DNA from: Rickettsia sp.
Lineage (GTDB): Bacteria > Pseudomonadota > Alphaproteobacteria > Rickettsiales > Rickettsiaceae
Direction: 5' to 3'
NCBI GenBank assembly: GCA_023269695.1
Contig: JAHFPS010000012.1
Location: 1-35,627 of the forward strand
DNA length: 35,627 nucleotides
Part shown: positions 27,118-35,064 of the stretch, one piece after another
Position numbering within the stretch: position 1 is the stretch's first letter
Layout of the letters: each line of letters opens with the position of its first letter
The notes under the pieces: generated by a model
What the model was told of the DNA's origin: nothing
What the model saw: only the letters and a program-made list of their open reading frames with translations
Database searches by the model: none
Translations under genes and position numbers: made by a program

Positions 27118-27498
27118 CTATGATTTTTTAGTTTTATAATCAGCTATTGCCGCTTTTATGGCATCTTCTGCCAATAAAGAACAATGGAGTTTTACTGGCG
27201 GCAAAGACAATTCCTTGGCTATTTCAGTATTTTTTATACTACCAGCCTCATCAAGAGATTTTCCCTTAACCCATTCAGTTACTAAAGAGCTTGAAGCAAT
27301 AGCAGAACCACAACCAAATGTTTTAAATTTTGCATCTGTAATAATTCCATCTTTACTAACTTTAATTTGTAGCTTCATTACATCACCACAGGCAGGAGCT
27401 CCAACAAGACCTGTCCCAACATATGCATCATTTTTGTCTAATGATCCCACGTTACGCGGATTTTCGTAATGATCCAGTACTTTTAAACTATAGCCCAT
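27118..27498 (-). CDS. iscU: Fe-S cluster scaffold IscU
   Basis: 126-residue scaffold on which IscS-derived sulfur and iron form [2Fe-2S]. Ligand cysteines are C37 (GAPACGD, with D39), C63 (TFGCGSA) and C106 (KLHCS). The motif LPPVK at 99-103 is the HscA recognition site, although no hscA is in this window. I chose the ATG at 27498 (MGYSLKVLDHYENPRN) because it is the normal family start, with an AGGGA ribosome binding site. The frame stays open upstream to 27633, adding up to 45 residues encoded by the palindrome at 27525-27642; that extension has no family support. Confidence 0.95.
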   Translation of the reverse strand: MGYSLKVLDHYENPRNVGSLDKNDAYVGTGLVGAPACGDVMKLQIKVSKDGIITDAKFKTFGCGSAIASSSLVTEWVKGKSLDEAGSIKNTEIAKELSLPPVKLHCSLLAEDAIKAAIADYKTKKS

Positions 27499-27524
27499 GT
27501 TATTCCCTATATTAATAATTATTC

Positions 27525-27642
27525 TATACTCTTCTGCTTTGAAGAATTGTTTTTTGAAAATATCAGGGACTCGCATACTCACGTACGCTGCGTGTACTCG
27601 CCCCTCATTTTTAAATCCAATTCTCCAAATCATTCGAGTATA
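27525..27642. repeat. 118-bp RPE-like palindromic element upstream of iscU
   Basis: Ends TATACTCTTCTGCTTTGAAG and, as reverse complement, TATACTCGAATGATTTGGAG, both followed by AATTG and an AT-rich then GGG/GCGAG stretch. The centre is near CACGTACG (27580-27587). The arms are imperfect but pair along most of the length. Size and palindromic nature match Rickettsia palindromic elements. The minus strand is open in frame with iscU through the whole element. The shorter copies at 1639, 13772, 16994, 19097 and 26746 share its ends. Confidence 0.65.
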
Positions 27643-27645
27643 CTT

Positions 27646-27731
27646 AACCGTCTATTAGCGAGGAGCATCTTTGCTGCAACGAAGCAATCCAAGAGAGTAC
27701 CACTACACTCACGTGGTCTCGCAATGACGGT
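27646..27731. repeat. REP copy between DUF2000-like gene and iscU
   Basis: CCGTCTATTAGCGAGGAGC, CAACGAAGCAATCC, then CACTCACGTGGTCTCGCAATGACGG. One arm begins with CCGTCTATTAGC as in the mini element at 18269. It lies within the isc transcript and would form a hairpin between two cistrons. Confidence 0.65.
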
Positions 27732-27776
27732 GGTACCCTTAATAAAATATTTGTGGGTAACTACATCCACTTTTGC

Positions 27777-28637
27777 TTATTCCCTTATGATTTCAGTAGC
27801 AATAAAATCACTTTCGGTTATTTCTTTATTCAGTAATGAGGTGCTGTTTCTATCTATACAATCCTCTATCAGTTCTTTTAAACTAAAAGCACAAGAAAGA
27901 ACAGTAAATTCCTCTTCTTTGAATGACATTGAAACCACACCCTGTTTGGTAGAAATTTTTTCTGCCATTGTTTCAAGTTTGCTTTGGTTTTTAGCAGTTA
28001 AAATTGTAAACGGATGATATGATATCCCTGAATGCTTGCCCCCACCAGCATCATTAAATTCTAGTAACTTCAAGGAGGAGGTATCTGCTTTTCTCCCTAC
28101 TTCTATGGCAGCTATAGATACTAAATTTACTAATTTAGCAGGAGATAGCTGTTTACTTGCTACAATTGACACTTTATGAGGTGCAGAACTGATGCTCTGA
28201 CCTATATACTGCTCTATAAATTCAAACTTTCTTTGTTCAGGAGTAGAATAGAATGGTTTATATCCAGATAAAATTTTACCATTTCCTTTTAGCATCGCCT
28301 TAATTTCTTCCACTGTATCAGTATCTGTACAAATAGTAATCCCATAATATTGTAAACTTTCTACAGGGGTTTCTGATGTTCTTTTCAATTGTTCTTCAGC
28401 TGTACCTTCAGTCATGGTATTCGTAAAATCGGAAAAAACAGACCCTAACCGGGATTGACATTCCTCTCTTACTTTACGTATTGAATCACCATCTGCAAAA
28501 TATACTTCCACAGCAGGCATCTTCCCTTCAGGAAATCTATGCCCCATCCCTAGGGACATATGACCCAAAGCATTTAATGATTTACCAAATGGGATATCTT
28601 GATTTAAAATTGAAAATAGTGTATTTAATTTTGACAT
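27777..28637 (-). CDS. Protein with two DUF2000-like domains, in the isc cluster
   Basis: 286 residues. Two halves show the same pattern. Half one (1-140): ILNQDIPFGKSLNALGHMSLGMGHR, then YYGITICTDTDTVEEIKAML, then a region ending FIEQYIGQ. Half two (150-260): HKVSIVASKQLSPAKLVNLVSIAAIEVGRK, then GISYHPFTILTAKNQSKLETMAEKI. The first half recalls DUF2000 proteins, whose fold is related to Pth2 peptidyl-tRNA hydrolases; the duplication is my inference. No catalytic residue can be named. It begins 24 bases after iscS, so it is probably transcribed with the isc genes and may serve cluster assembly or translation; function unknown. Confidence 0.6.
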   Translation of the reverse strand: MSKLNTLFSILNQDIPFGKSLNALGHMSLGMGHRFPEGKMPAVEVYFADGDSIRKVREECQSRLGSVFSDFTNTMTEGTAEEQLKRTSETPVESLQYYGITICTDTDTVEEIKAMLKGNGKILSGYKPFYSTPEQRKFEFIEQYIGQSISSAPHKVSIVASKQLSPAKLVNLVSIAAIEVGRKADTSSLKLLEFNDAGGGKHSGISYHPFTILTAKNQSKLETMAEKISTKQGVVSMSFKEEEFTVLSCAFSLKELIEDCIDRNSTSLLNKEITESDFIATEIIRE

Positions 28638-28661
28638 TTTATGCCTCTAATATTAAATTTG

Positions 28662-29918
28662 TCAGTGTACCGCCCACTTAATTTGCTTTAAATTAACTCC
28701 CTCTTGAACCATCTCCCAAAGAGGGCTTAGTTCTCTTAACTTGTTAATTTTTGACTTTATTAATTCTACCGCATAATCTATTTCTTCTTTAGTGGTAAAT
28801 CTACCAATACCAAACCTAATCGATGTATGTGCCATTTCTTCGTCAACCCCCATAGCTCTTAACACATATGACGGTTCTAGCGAAGATGAGGTACAAGCCG
28901 AACCAGACGAAACGGCTAAATCCTTAATAGCCAATATCATCGACTCACCTTCTACATAAGCAAAACTTAAATTTAAATTTCCCTTATATCTCTTATTCAT
29001 ATCACCGTTTAAATAAACATCAGCTATTTGTTTAGTAATATTATTATAAAATCTATCAAAAAGCTCTTCTACATGCTTAGCATCTTTTGACATTTCAGAC
29101 AGAGCTAATTCGCTAGCTGCCCCAAGTCCAACAATTAAAGGAGTTGGTAGAGTTCCGGAACGCATGCCTCTTTCCTGCCCACCACCATTTAAAATTGGCA
29201 CTAATCGTACTCTGGGTTTTTTCCTGACATATAAAGCACCAATACCTTTGGGACCATAAATTTTATGCCCGGAAATACTTGCCAGATCAATGTTACAATC
29301 ATTAACATCTATAGGAATTTTACCATATCCTTGGGCAATATCCGAATGAAAAAATACACCTAATTCCCGACAAATTTTACCAATTTCTTTAATTGGTTGG
29401 ATAACACCAATTTCATTATTTACCGCCATTACTGATACCAGCATAGTTTGATCGGTTATGGCATTTCTTAATTGTTGTAAATCAATCAAACCACTTGGCT
29501 GAATTGGCAAATATGTTACCTTAAACCCTTCATTCTCTAAATGCCGGCAGGCATCTAAAACGCATTTATGCTCACTTATCACTGTCACTATGTGATTTTT
29601 TTTACTACCATAGAATTTAGCAATACCTTTTATCGCTAAATTATTAGATTCAGTAGCACCAGAAGTAAAAATAATTTCTTTAGGATCGGCACCAATAAGC
29701 CTCGCCACCTTTTCTCTTGACTTTTCCACAGCCTCTTCGGCTTCCCAGCCAAAAGAATGACTTCTAGAGTGCGGATTACCAAATTTAGTGGTAAAATATG
29801 GCAGCATACATTCCAAGACCCTTGGATCCATAGGAGTTGTCGATTGATAATCCATATAAATCGGCAGTGATTTACCACTTAATTTTACTTTTTGTCTTAA
29901 TTTTTCTAATTTATCCAT
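28662..29918 (-). CDS. iscS: Cysteine desulfurase IscS
   Basis: 418-residue PLP enzyme that takes sulfur from cysteine to a persulfide and hands it to IscU. Key residues: H117 (SEHKC), N167-168 region (AVNNEIG), D193 and Q196 ([10 protein letters not shown]), PLP-binding K219 ([10 protein letters not shown]), R253-G255 (GMRSGT), and the mobile persulfide C342 ([17 protein letters not shown]). The long loop after C342 and the terminal helix ([14 protein letters not shown]) are class I IscS features. The ATG follows the second desulfurase gene by 5 bases, with AAGGAG overlapping that gene's end, so the pair is tightly coupled. Confidence 0.95.
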   Translation of the reverse strand: MDKLEKLRQKVKLSGKSLPIYMDYQSTTPMDPRVLECMLPYFTTKFGNPHSRSHSFGWEAEEAVEKSREKVARLIGADPKEIIFTSGATESNNLAIKGIAKFYGSKKNHIVTVISEHKCVLDACRHLENEGFKVTYLPIQPSGLIDLQQLRNAITDQTMLVSVMAVNNEIGVIQPIKEIGKICRELGVFFHSDIAQGYGKIPIDVNDCNIDLASISGHKIYGPKGIGALYVRKKPRVRLVPILNGGGQERGMRSGTLPTPLIVGLGAASELALSEMSKDAKHVEELFDRFYNNITKQIADVYLNGDMNKRYKGNLNLSFAYVEGESMILAIKDLAVSSGSACTSSSLEPSYVLRAMGVDEEMAHTSIRFGIGRFTTKEEIDYAVELIKSKINKLRELSPLWEMVQEGVNLKQIKWAVH

Positions 29919-29923
29919 ACTAG

Positions 29924-31123
29924 TTACTCCTTAGTGTCATCCCCACTCAACTTACTGTCATCCCTGCGAACGCAGGGATCTAGATTCCCGCCTACGCGGG
30001 AATGACATAAAAGTGGATAATATACTTCTTCAAACGCTTTAATAAATGTCACAACATCTTCAATAGTTTGTTGATAATCAAAACTTACTCTAATCGAAGA
30101 CCTAGCATCATCCTCACTAAATCCCATGGAAGATAACACATGTGACTTACCAACTTTCCCTGATGAACAGGCAGAACCAGAACTAACTGCTATACCTCGT
30201 AAATCAAAAGCTATCAACTTGGTTTGTGCATCAGTTTTGGACACAATCATCAAGGTGGTATTAGTTAGTCTTTCAACGTTTTTTGACACTATTTTAACAT
30301 TTTTATAGTTGAGCAAATTTTTCTCCAAATATGTCTGTAATTTTTTCATTTTTTTATATCTATCTTCCACCTCATTAGTCGCTATTAATGATGCCAGCCC
30401 GAACGAAGCGATTGCTAGTACATTTTCTGTACCTGAGCGGATATTTCTCTCTTGCCCTCCACCAATCATCATCGCTTTAAGCGTATGTCCTGCCTTGACG
30501 ATCAAAGCACTACTTCCCTGTACTCCTCCTAATTTGTGAGCCGATATAGTAGCAAAATCAACTGCTAACTCTTTAATATTGACCGATATTTTACCAACTG
30601 CTTGCACGCAATCACTATGAAATATCGCCCCATATTTTTTGGCAACTTTAACTAGCTGTGGTATATTTTGCACAACACCGCTTTCATTATTAGCCAGCAT
30701 CACGGAAACTAGCTTTTTACTAGCTAGACTTGCCAATAATAATTGTTCTAAATGGTCAATATCAACAATGCCATCACTATCAACGCGGATAATTTTAATA
30801 TTATCTCGATATTTAGTGTGATCAAAGATCGATAAATGCTCTATACCAGAAACAAAAATTTCTCCATCATAATAATTATTCATCAGCAAATTATTACTCT
30901 CTGTGCCAGAGGAAGTAAAAATCACCTGATATTCTCTAGAATTTATATCAACACCAACAGATTTCGCAACCTGCTGCCTAGCTATTTCCACTAAACTCCG
31001 AGCATAACGCCCCTTCGTGTGAATAGAAGACGGATTATAATAGGTCTCTTCCATCAGATTCTCCATCAGTTCCTTAACCTTAGGATGGATGTTAGTAGTA
31101 GCATTATGATCTAAATATAACAT
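29924..31123 (-). CDS. Second cysteine desulfurase (NifS/IscS-like) with repeat-encoded tail
   Basis: 399 residues. PLP lysine K197 ([10 protein letters not shown]), H170-D171 ([11 protein letters not shown]), R229 (RNIRSGTEN) and the persulfide C319 ([17 protein letters not shown]) are all present, so it should be active. Compared with IscS the post-Cys loop is short. Residues from about 373 to the end ([18 protein letters not shown] and so on) do not resemble desulfurase sequence: they are the translation of REP DNA at 29956-30007 and of bases beyond. It is the first structural gene after iscR. Its partner may be IscU or another sulfur acceptor, for example in tRNA thiolation; pairing with IscS in rickettsiae is known, the division of labour is not. 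Confidence 0.88.
   Translation of the reverse strand: MLYLDHNATTNIHPKVKELMENLMEETYYNPSSIHTKGRYARSLVEIARQQVAKSVGVDINSREYQVIFTSSGTESNNLLMNNYYDGEIFVSGIEHLSIFDHTKYRDNIKIIRVDSDGIVDIDHLEQLLLASLASKKLVSVMLANNESGVVQNIPQLVKVAKKYGAIFHSDCVQAVGKISVNIKELAVDFATISAHKLGGVQGSSALIVKAGHTLKAMMIGGGQERNIRSGTENVLAIASFGLASLIATNEVEDRYKKMKKLQTYLEKNLLNYKNVKIVSKNVERLTNTTLMIVSKTDAQTKLIAFDLRGIAVSSGSACSSGKVGKSHVLSSMGFSEDDARSSIRVSFDYQQTIEDVVTFIKAFEEVYYPLLCHSRVGGNLDPCVRRDDSKLSGDDTKE
29956..30007. repeat. REP palindromes forming the 3' end of the second desulfurase gene
   Basis: TGTCATCCCTGCG, AACG, CAGGGATCTAGATTCCCGC, then CTACGCGGGAATGACA: two hairpin arms of the GTCATTCCCGC family. On the minus strand it is translated in frame as the protein tail. 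The stop codon of the gene lies beyond it at 29924, only 6 bases before iscS. Confidence 0.75.
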
Positions 31124-31210
31124 AATTTATCAGCCCACTAATATAAAAGTTGTAAAAAATAATTTTTATATTAGTTTAGTATATGGAAGTTTAGTTTAAC
31201 TAGTTGTTTT

Positions 31211-31456
31211 GCTAACCCGACTAGCATTACTCCGTCATTGCGAGGAAGGCGTAAGCCAACGAAGCAATCCATCTCTGGTCATTTTTTGGATTGCTTTGTC
31301 GCTACTAAAGTAGCTCCTCGCAATGACAAGTTATTGGTACACACGTCATTGCGAGACCACGTGAGTGTAGTGGCAATCCATTTCTGGTTACTTTTATGGA
31401 TTGCTTCGTCGGCTTATGCCTCCTCGCAATGACGGAGTAATGTTAATCGGGTTAGC
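31211..31456. repeat. Complete MITE-like element, 246 bp, between iscR and desulfurase genes
   Basis: Left end GCTAACCCGACTAGCATTAC then TCCGTCATTGCGAGGA; the right end is its reverse complement with few mismatches (36-bp terminal repeats). Inside are a GTCATTGCGAG palindrome (about 31233-31327) and a second one beginning GTCATTGCGAGACCACG (about 31344). It carries no gene. It lies between iscR and the desulfurase, within the likely isc transcript, and would form large RNA hairpins there. Confidence 0.75.
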
Positions 31457-31463
31457 TATGTAC

Positions 31464-31865
31464 CTAAAGCATATCAGCTATAGAGATGGTGTCAAAATAG
31501 TTTCTGATATGCTGACTTAAACCCAACCATAAATGATGAGCGTTACATTGCACTTTATTAGGTACGCAACTACTTCCAGATTTTCTTGAACATCTGGTCA
31601 TTTCAATATTCTCATCTACCGCATCAATAATATTAGTAATCTTGATATTATCTAATTTCTCATTAATGATGTAACCACCTTTTGGACCTTTCGCTGATCT
31701 AACTATGTTAGCTTTCTTAAGTTTTGCAAAAATTTGCTCCAAATAATTAACCGGTATATGTTGTTTTGCTGAAATTTCAGCCAAGGTAACAGGCATATCC
31801 GACATTTGTGACGCAATTTCTAAGATTGCCATCACTGCATATCGCCCTTTTGTAGTCAATTGCAT
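31464..31865 (-). CDS. iscR: Rrf2-family regulator IscR
   Basis: 133-residue winged-helix regulator of Fe-S cluster assembly. The N-terminal MQLTTKGRYAVMAILEIA and the recognition region ISAKQHIPVNYLEQIFAKLKKA, then SAKGPKGGYI, are classic Rrf2. Three cysteines C92, C100 and C107 and H110 (QCNAHHLW) correspond to the C92, C98, C104 and H107 cluster ligands of E. coli IscR, with slightly longer spacing between the first two. It should therefore hold a [2Fe-2S] cluster and repress isc when clusters suffice. A matching operator lies in its own promoter. The gene is the first of the isc run on the minus strand. Confidence 0.92.
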   Translation of the reverse strand: MQLTTKGRYAVMAILEIASQMSDMPVTLAEISAKQHIPVNYLEQIFAKLKKANIVRSAKGPKGGYIINEKLDNIKITNIIDAVDENIEMTRCSRKSGSSCVPNKVQCNAHHLWLGLSQHIRNYFDTISIADML

Positions 31866-31891
31866 ACAAACAACTCCACCATTATAACACT

Positions 31892-31924
31892 ATCTTACAA
31901 TATCCTACTAATTTAGTCAAGTAT
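31892..31924 (-). promoter_or_regulatory. iscR promoter with type-1 IscR box
   Basis: Promoter: TTGACT (31920-31915), 17-base spacer, TAAGAT (31897-31892). The 25-base stretch 31924-31900 reads ATACTTGACTAAAT then TAGTAGGATAT on the minus strand. It fits the E. coli type-1 IscR consensus (ATASYYGACT, RWWWYAGT, CRRSTAT) at 23 of 25 positions. The box covers the -35, so bound IscR would block the promoter. GGTGGAG precedes the iscR ATG as ribosome binding site. Confidence 0.8.
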
Positions 31925-32095
31925 TATATCAACAAATGTTGATAACTTTTGGTATCCCCAATTATTTCAACCATCTCATCTATCTAATAAATGAGCCGTA
32001 TGTCAAGTTAACAATGACGTTGCAAAACCAAAATATAACATATTTCTGTAACTTAAATAGTTACGCTATTTTAGTTCCATACGATATACAGCCAG

Positions 32096-32762
32096 TTAAT
32101 CTGTATGCGAATTATCCCCCATCAAATCCGGTGTCATTGGATCGTATGCAGCTAAGTCGCTTGGCGTATGTCTGCTAGTATCTGATAGATGAGTATCAGA
32201 AAACTGTTCTAAAAGAGCCTCAAGGCTTGCTTTTTTCTCAGATTCTAATGTGCTTTTTTGCAATATATTCAGAGCTGTTTTACCTTCATTATTTTGTTGA
32301 TTAACATCAATATGACCTTTTTCTAAAATACGGCTTGCTAATTGATTGTTATTATTTTTACAAGCAAGATGCAATAAATTATTACCATTATCATCTGTAA
32401 GCAACATAAATTGTTGAACTGTCAGCAATTGTTTTATCACTTCATCACTTTCTATTTTAGCTAATTCTGTTAATAAAGTAGGTTTTAATTTGACTAGTTT
32501 CATGATAATATCTACCTGATTATTATCTGATGCTAACTTTACTACCGACACTAAATCAACGATGGATAATAATGATTCTACAATATCTGTTTCATCTTCT
32601 TTTAATTCAGAATATAGAGCATTACTTTGTAGTTCAGAGAATTTATTTAATAAATATTGTATTTTAGGATTATCTTGTTTAAAAGTATTTCCCTTGGCGT
32701 GCTGTACGAGTTGTAGTGCAATATTATAGGGAATGGTTTGAGAGGGGTTAGTAATAAAGCTA
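32096..32762 (-). pseudogene. Decayed effector gene, 3' fragment with ankyrin repeats
   Basis: From about 32790 an open frame runs to a stop at 32096. It starts inside PGAILSDILNSFITNP and continues through VDLVSVVKLASDNNQ. Ankyrin-type repeats follow: DDNGNNLLHLACKNNNNQLA and DVNQQNNEGKTALNIL. The C-terminus is Ser/Asp/Thr-rich. The frame is shifted relative to the upstream fragment, whose stop at 32763 overlaps it. A GTG at 32551 could start a shorter product, but this is not convincing. Ankyrin proteins of rickettsiae act on host targets; this one is probably not made whole. Confidence 0.65.
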
Positions 32763-33236
32763 TTAAGGATATCGCTTAAAATAGCTCCTGGCCATCTTAA
32801 GCTTAGGATGTTCTTGATACAAGCTAGCTAATTGTTGGTTATTTTGCGATTCATCCTTTGTTTCACACAATACTGCAATTCTCATGATATCTATAAAATT
32901 AAATTCATTAATTTGAGTATTAATCTCGCCTGCCTCAAGCATATTATGATTCAATATATCCAGCTCTAGTGAAAACATTTCTTTCGCTCTATCGATAATG
33001 CCTGCTATCTTAGAGTTAAATTTATTAATATTTTCTTCCGTGAATTCTAAACGTTTCAATACTGCTTGTGTAACCTTTATTAGAGCCTCTGATCTGGCAG
33101 TAAACGATAATAGCTCTGTCTCTTTTGTTTCATTTTGATAAACATGAACTGTGTTTTGATACATAGATTGGGCAATAATATACTCCAACGCAGGTAATAC
33201 ATCATATGTATTCTGATACTCCTTGAGCATATTCAA
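32763..33236 (-). pseudogene. Decayed effector gene, helical middle fragment
   Basis: 157 codons from a TTG, with no known domain: MLKEYQNTYDVLPALEYIIA, HVYQNETKETELLSF, and predicted helices thereafter. Reading the same frame upstream of 33236 stays open (GIPLLSFDTEGSEQNSLL), so the true N-terminal part lies in the previous fragment, in another frame. It ends in MARSYFKRYP because of a frameshift near 32770-32800. Confidence 0.6.
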
Positions 33237-33264
33237 TAAACTATTTTGTTCACTGCCTTCTGTG

Positions 33265-33612
33265 TCAAAAGAAAGTAACGGAATGCCCAGTGTCTAGGGT
33301 TATTTTAGATGTAATTGACTTAAATGATTCGCTAATATCTTTTATTATTTTATTACGTTGCAGCTTCATGTCTATATCTACAGTAGCATTCAAACGTTTA
33401 TCTAGCCCCTTAATACTAGTAATTGTATAATTGCTTTCCAAAGCTTTAGCTATAAGCTCTATTTCTTCAGTTCCTAACCTATTTGATGATAAATTAATAC
33501 TAGTAAGTGCCTTATTGATCTCCAAAATTTTAGCTATAAGCCCTACTCCTCTAACCCCATATAAGAAATTAAGTGATAGATTAATACTACTAATGGTTGA
33601 ATTATTTTTCAA
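33265..33612 (-). pseudogene. Decayed effector gene, second LRR fragment
   Basis: Leucine-rich repeats of the ribonuclease-inhibitor type: TISSINLSLNFLYGVRGVGL, ALTSINLSSNRLGTEEIELI, TITSIKGL. The frame equals that of the first LRR fragment (33637-33996), with one TAA between them (about 33637). Upstream of 33612 the frame reads EPGVVANYLKNN, so a single nonsense change separates the two. It ends at 33265 in HSVTFF; a frameshift near 33280 links it to the middle fragment. Confidence 0.65.
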
Positions 33613-33636
33613 ATAATTAGCTACTACTCCTGGTTC

Positions 33637-33996
33637 TTATCCTCCTCCTGATAATCCTGGTGTTCCTTGTTTTGTACGTTCTATGTATCCTATGTTATTG
33701 TTCTGTAGATTAAGATTAGTAAAGGGAATGTTGCTGTTAAAAAGTACAGCTATACCATCAACATCTAATTCATTATTCTGTATATCAAGGTCAGTAACAT
33801 TACTATGTTTTATTGAATTTACTAATGATCCAATATTGTTCTTATCAATGCTACAATTTCCTAAACTAAGTTTAGTAATATTTAAATTGCTATTTAGAAA
33901 ATTAGCTAATTCATCGAAATTCTCTATAACTTCTTCCTTAAAATTAAGAAATAAGTAGTTGTTATCTTTTACATCTCTACTAAAATCTACTGTCAT
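33637..33996 (-). pseudogene. Decayed effector gene, first LRR fragment and original start
   Basis: 119 codons from ATG 33996, preceded by AGGT. Repeats such as NLNITKLSLGNCSIDKNNIG, NVTDLDIQNNELDVDGIAVL and PFTNLNLQNNNIG are ribonuclease-inhibitor-type LRRs. It ends at a TAA after GTPGLSGGG; beyond this stop the frame continues with more LRRs. Undamaged, the whole gene (33996 to 32096) would encode about 630 residues: LRRs, a helical region and ankyrin repeats. No signal peptide, so a type IV or Sec-independent route would be needed. Confidence 0.65.
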
Positions 33997-34059
33997 TGTT
34001 ATTACCTAATTTAAATTAATGGTTTTAATGGAAGGGGCTACTTTATTTACAGTCATTAC

Positions 34060-34084
34060 GCCGTATCAAACGGCTTTTTATTTT
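34060..34084 (+). terminator. Orphan terminator-like hairpin
   Basis: GCCGT, loop ATCAA, ACGGC, then TTTTTATTTT: a compact stem followed by a T tract, the best intrinsic terminator shape in the window. It is oriented plus, but no plus-strand gene lies upstream of it (the LRR gene is on minus). It may end an unseen small transcript. Confidence 0.5.
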
Positions 34085-34245
34085 GTGACGTGCATTATAT
34101 CAAAGATAATTAATATTGCAAGTATTATTTTTATAAAAATTGTTTTATAATTTTAACCTATAACCTTAAAATATACTAATTTATATTAGTGAAAATATGA
34201 GGTAAAAATACCACAAAATATGATGCAAATTGTAATTTTTTATGA

Positions 34246-34282
34246 TATAATAACTCCCTTGAAATACAGATACTACAGGGGA
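34246..34282 (+). promoter_or_regulatory. Extended -10 promoter and ribosome binding site of the next gene
   Basis: TGATATAAT (34243-34251) is a perfect TATAAT with the extended TGn. No good -35 precedes it. AGGGGA at 34277-34282 is a ribosome binding site just before the ATG at 34287. These support the next gene being real at its 5' end. Confidence 0.55.
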
Positions 34283-34286
34283 TTAT

Positions 34287-34805
34287 ATGAGAAAAATTAC
34301 TGTCAAATTTAACAAGTCAAAAGATATCGAAAATCTTAAAAAAATTATGCGAAATGTTTACGCTAGTAATAGTGATCATTTACCGGATATTGCTAAATTC
34401 CATTTGGGCGAGAAGATTTTTATACCGAATCAGGTAGATAAAGCAGAGTTGCACATAATAACTGCCAACGGCACTGAAATTATAACATTTTCTAAAGCTA
34501 CACTAAGCTTTTATTTAGGCACACAACATCCTTTCACTAAAATAGCCATAACCTCTGAGGATGAAGGTAACTATAGGGAATTATTAAATTTTATATTTTC
34601 GAACCTAACACTCGAGGGCTGTAACCTGCATTACGTTCTGGCTTTTCCATTCACAGAATTGCAAAAAGTAGCAAATTGTCCCGAATGGCTGGGGCGGATG
34701 GATTCGAACCACCGAATGACGATACCAAAAACCGTTGCCTTACCACTTGGCTACGCCCCATCACCTGTAGAACTTATATCAACAAACACTTCTCTAGTCA
34801 AATAA
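34287..34805 (+). CDS. Hypothetical protein; 3' end runs into antisense tRNA-Gln
   Basis: 172 codons. The first about 135 residues look like a genuine protein: MRKITVKFNKSKDIENLKK, ELHIITANGTEIITFSKAT and YRELLNFIFSNLTLEG; I recognise no family. From about residue 135 (WLGRMDSNHRMTIPKTVALPLGYAP) the frame is antisense to the tRNA-Gln gene, and the last codons cross its promoter; such peptides are a common artefact. The gene has a promoter and ribosome binding site, so its 3' part was probably lost or replaced at the tRNA. Treat as a truncated gene. Function unknown. Confidence 0.45.
   Translation: MRKITVKFNKSKDIENLKKIMRNVYASNSDHLPDIAKFHLGEKIFIPNQVDKAELHIITANGTEIITFSKATLSFYLGTQHPFTKIAITSEDEGNYRELLNFIFSNLTLEGCNLHYVLAFPFTELQKVANCPEWLGRMDSNHRMTIPKTVALPLGYAPSPVELISTNTSLVK
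34686..34760 (-). tRNA. tRNA-Gln (anticodon TTG)
   Basis: 5' TGGGGCG pairs with CGCCCCA, then G73 and an encoded CCA (34686-34688). The anticodon stem ACGGT/ATCGT encloses loop TTTTGGT with anticodon TTG. The D arm is AGCCAAGTGGTAAGGC-like and the T loop is GTTCGAATC. The U1-A72 pair is the usual tRNA-Gln feature. Confidence 0.95.
34773..34801 (-). promoter_or_regulatory. tRNA-Gln promoter
   Basis: Minus strand TTGACT (34801-34796), 17-base spacer, TATAAG (34778-34773); the tRNA 5' end is 12 bases on. Strong match, and evidence that the tRNA, not the overlapping reading frame, is the functional feature here. Confidence 0.75.
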
Positions 34806-35064
34806 TTTATACAATCCCCTTACCACAGGGTGCAATTTACAATGCTGGAGTATAATGTTATGCGAATTCGAGATAAGAATTACCCAGAATTGGCGTATAT
34901 TGACTCTACGCATTAGGTTTTGTGAAGGAAATTTTAACTATCTTCAATATCCTTTCGATGTTTAAACCCGAATTCTGGATTAAGAAAGGTATCAAGGTAA
35001 GTATTTACAAGAGATAGAAGATACTCTATATAAGTTTTTAGCAAAAAAAAACAAGAGTATCCCC
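34802..35064. other. Non-coding stretch before IS remnants
   Basis: No gene is visible. Two similar stretches, GAATTCGAGATAAGAATT (34865-34882) and GAATTCTGGATTAAGAAA (about 34970-34987), lie in direct orientation about 105 bases apart, and CCAGAATTGG lies between. They may be worn ends of a mobile element, given the transposase pieces that follow. Confidence 0.35.

Noticed and set aside
31936-32178. Plus-strand frame of 80 codons upstream of iscR
   Set aside because: No known family, overlaps the ankyrin fragment on the other strand, and has no ribosome binding site.
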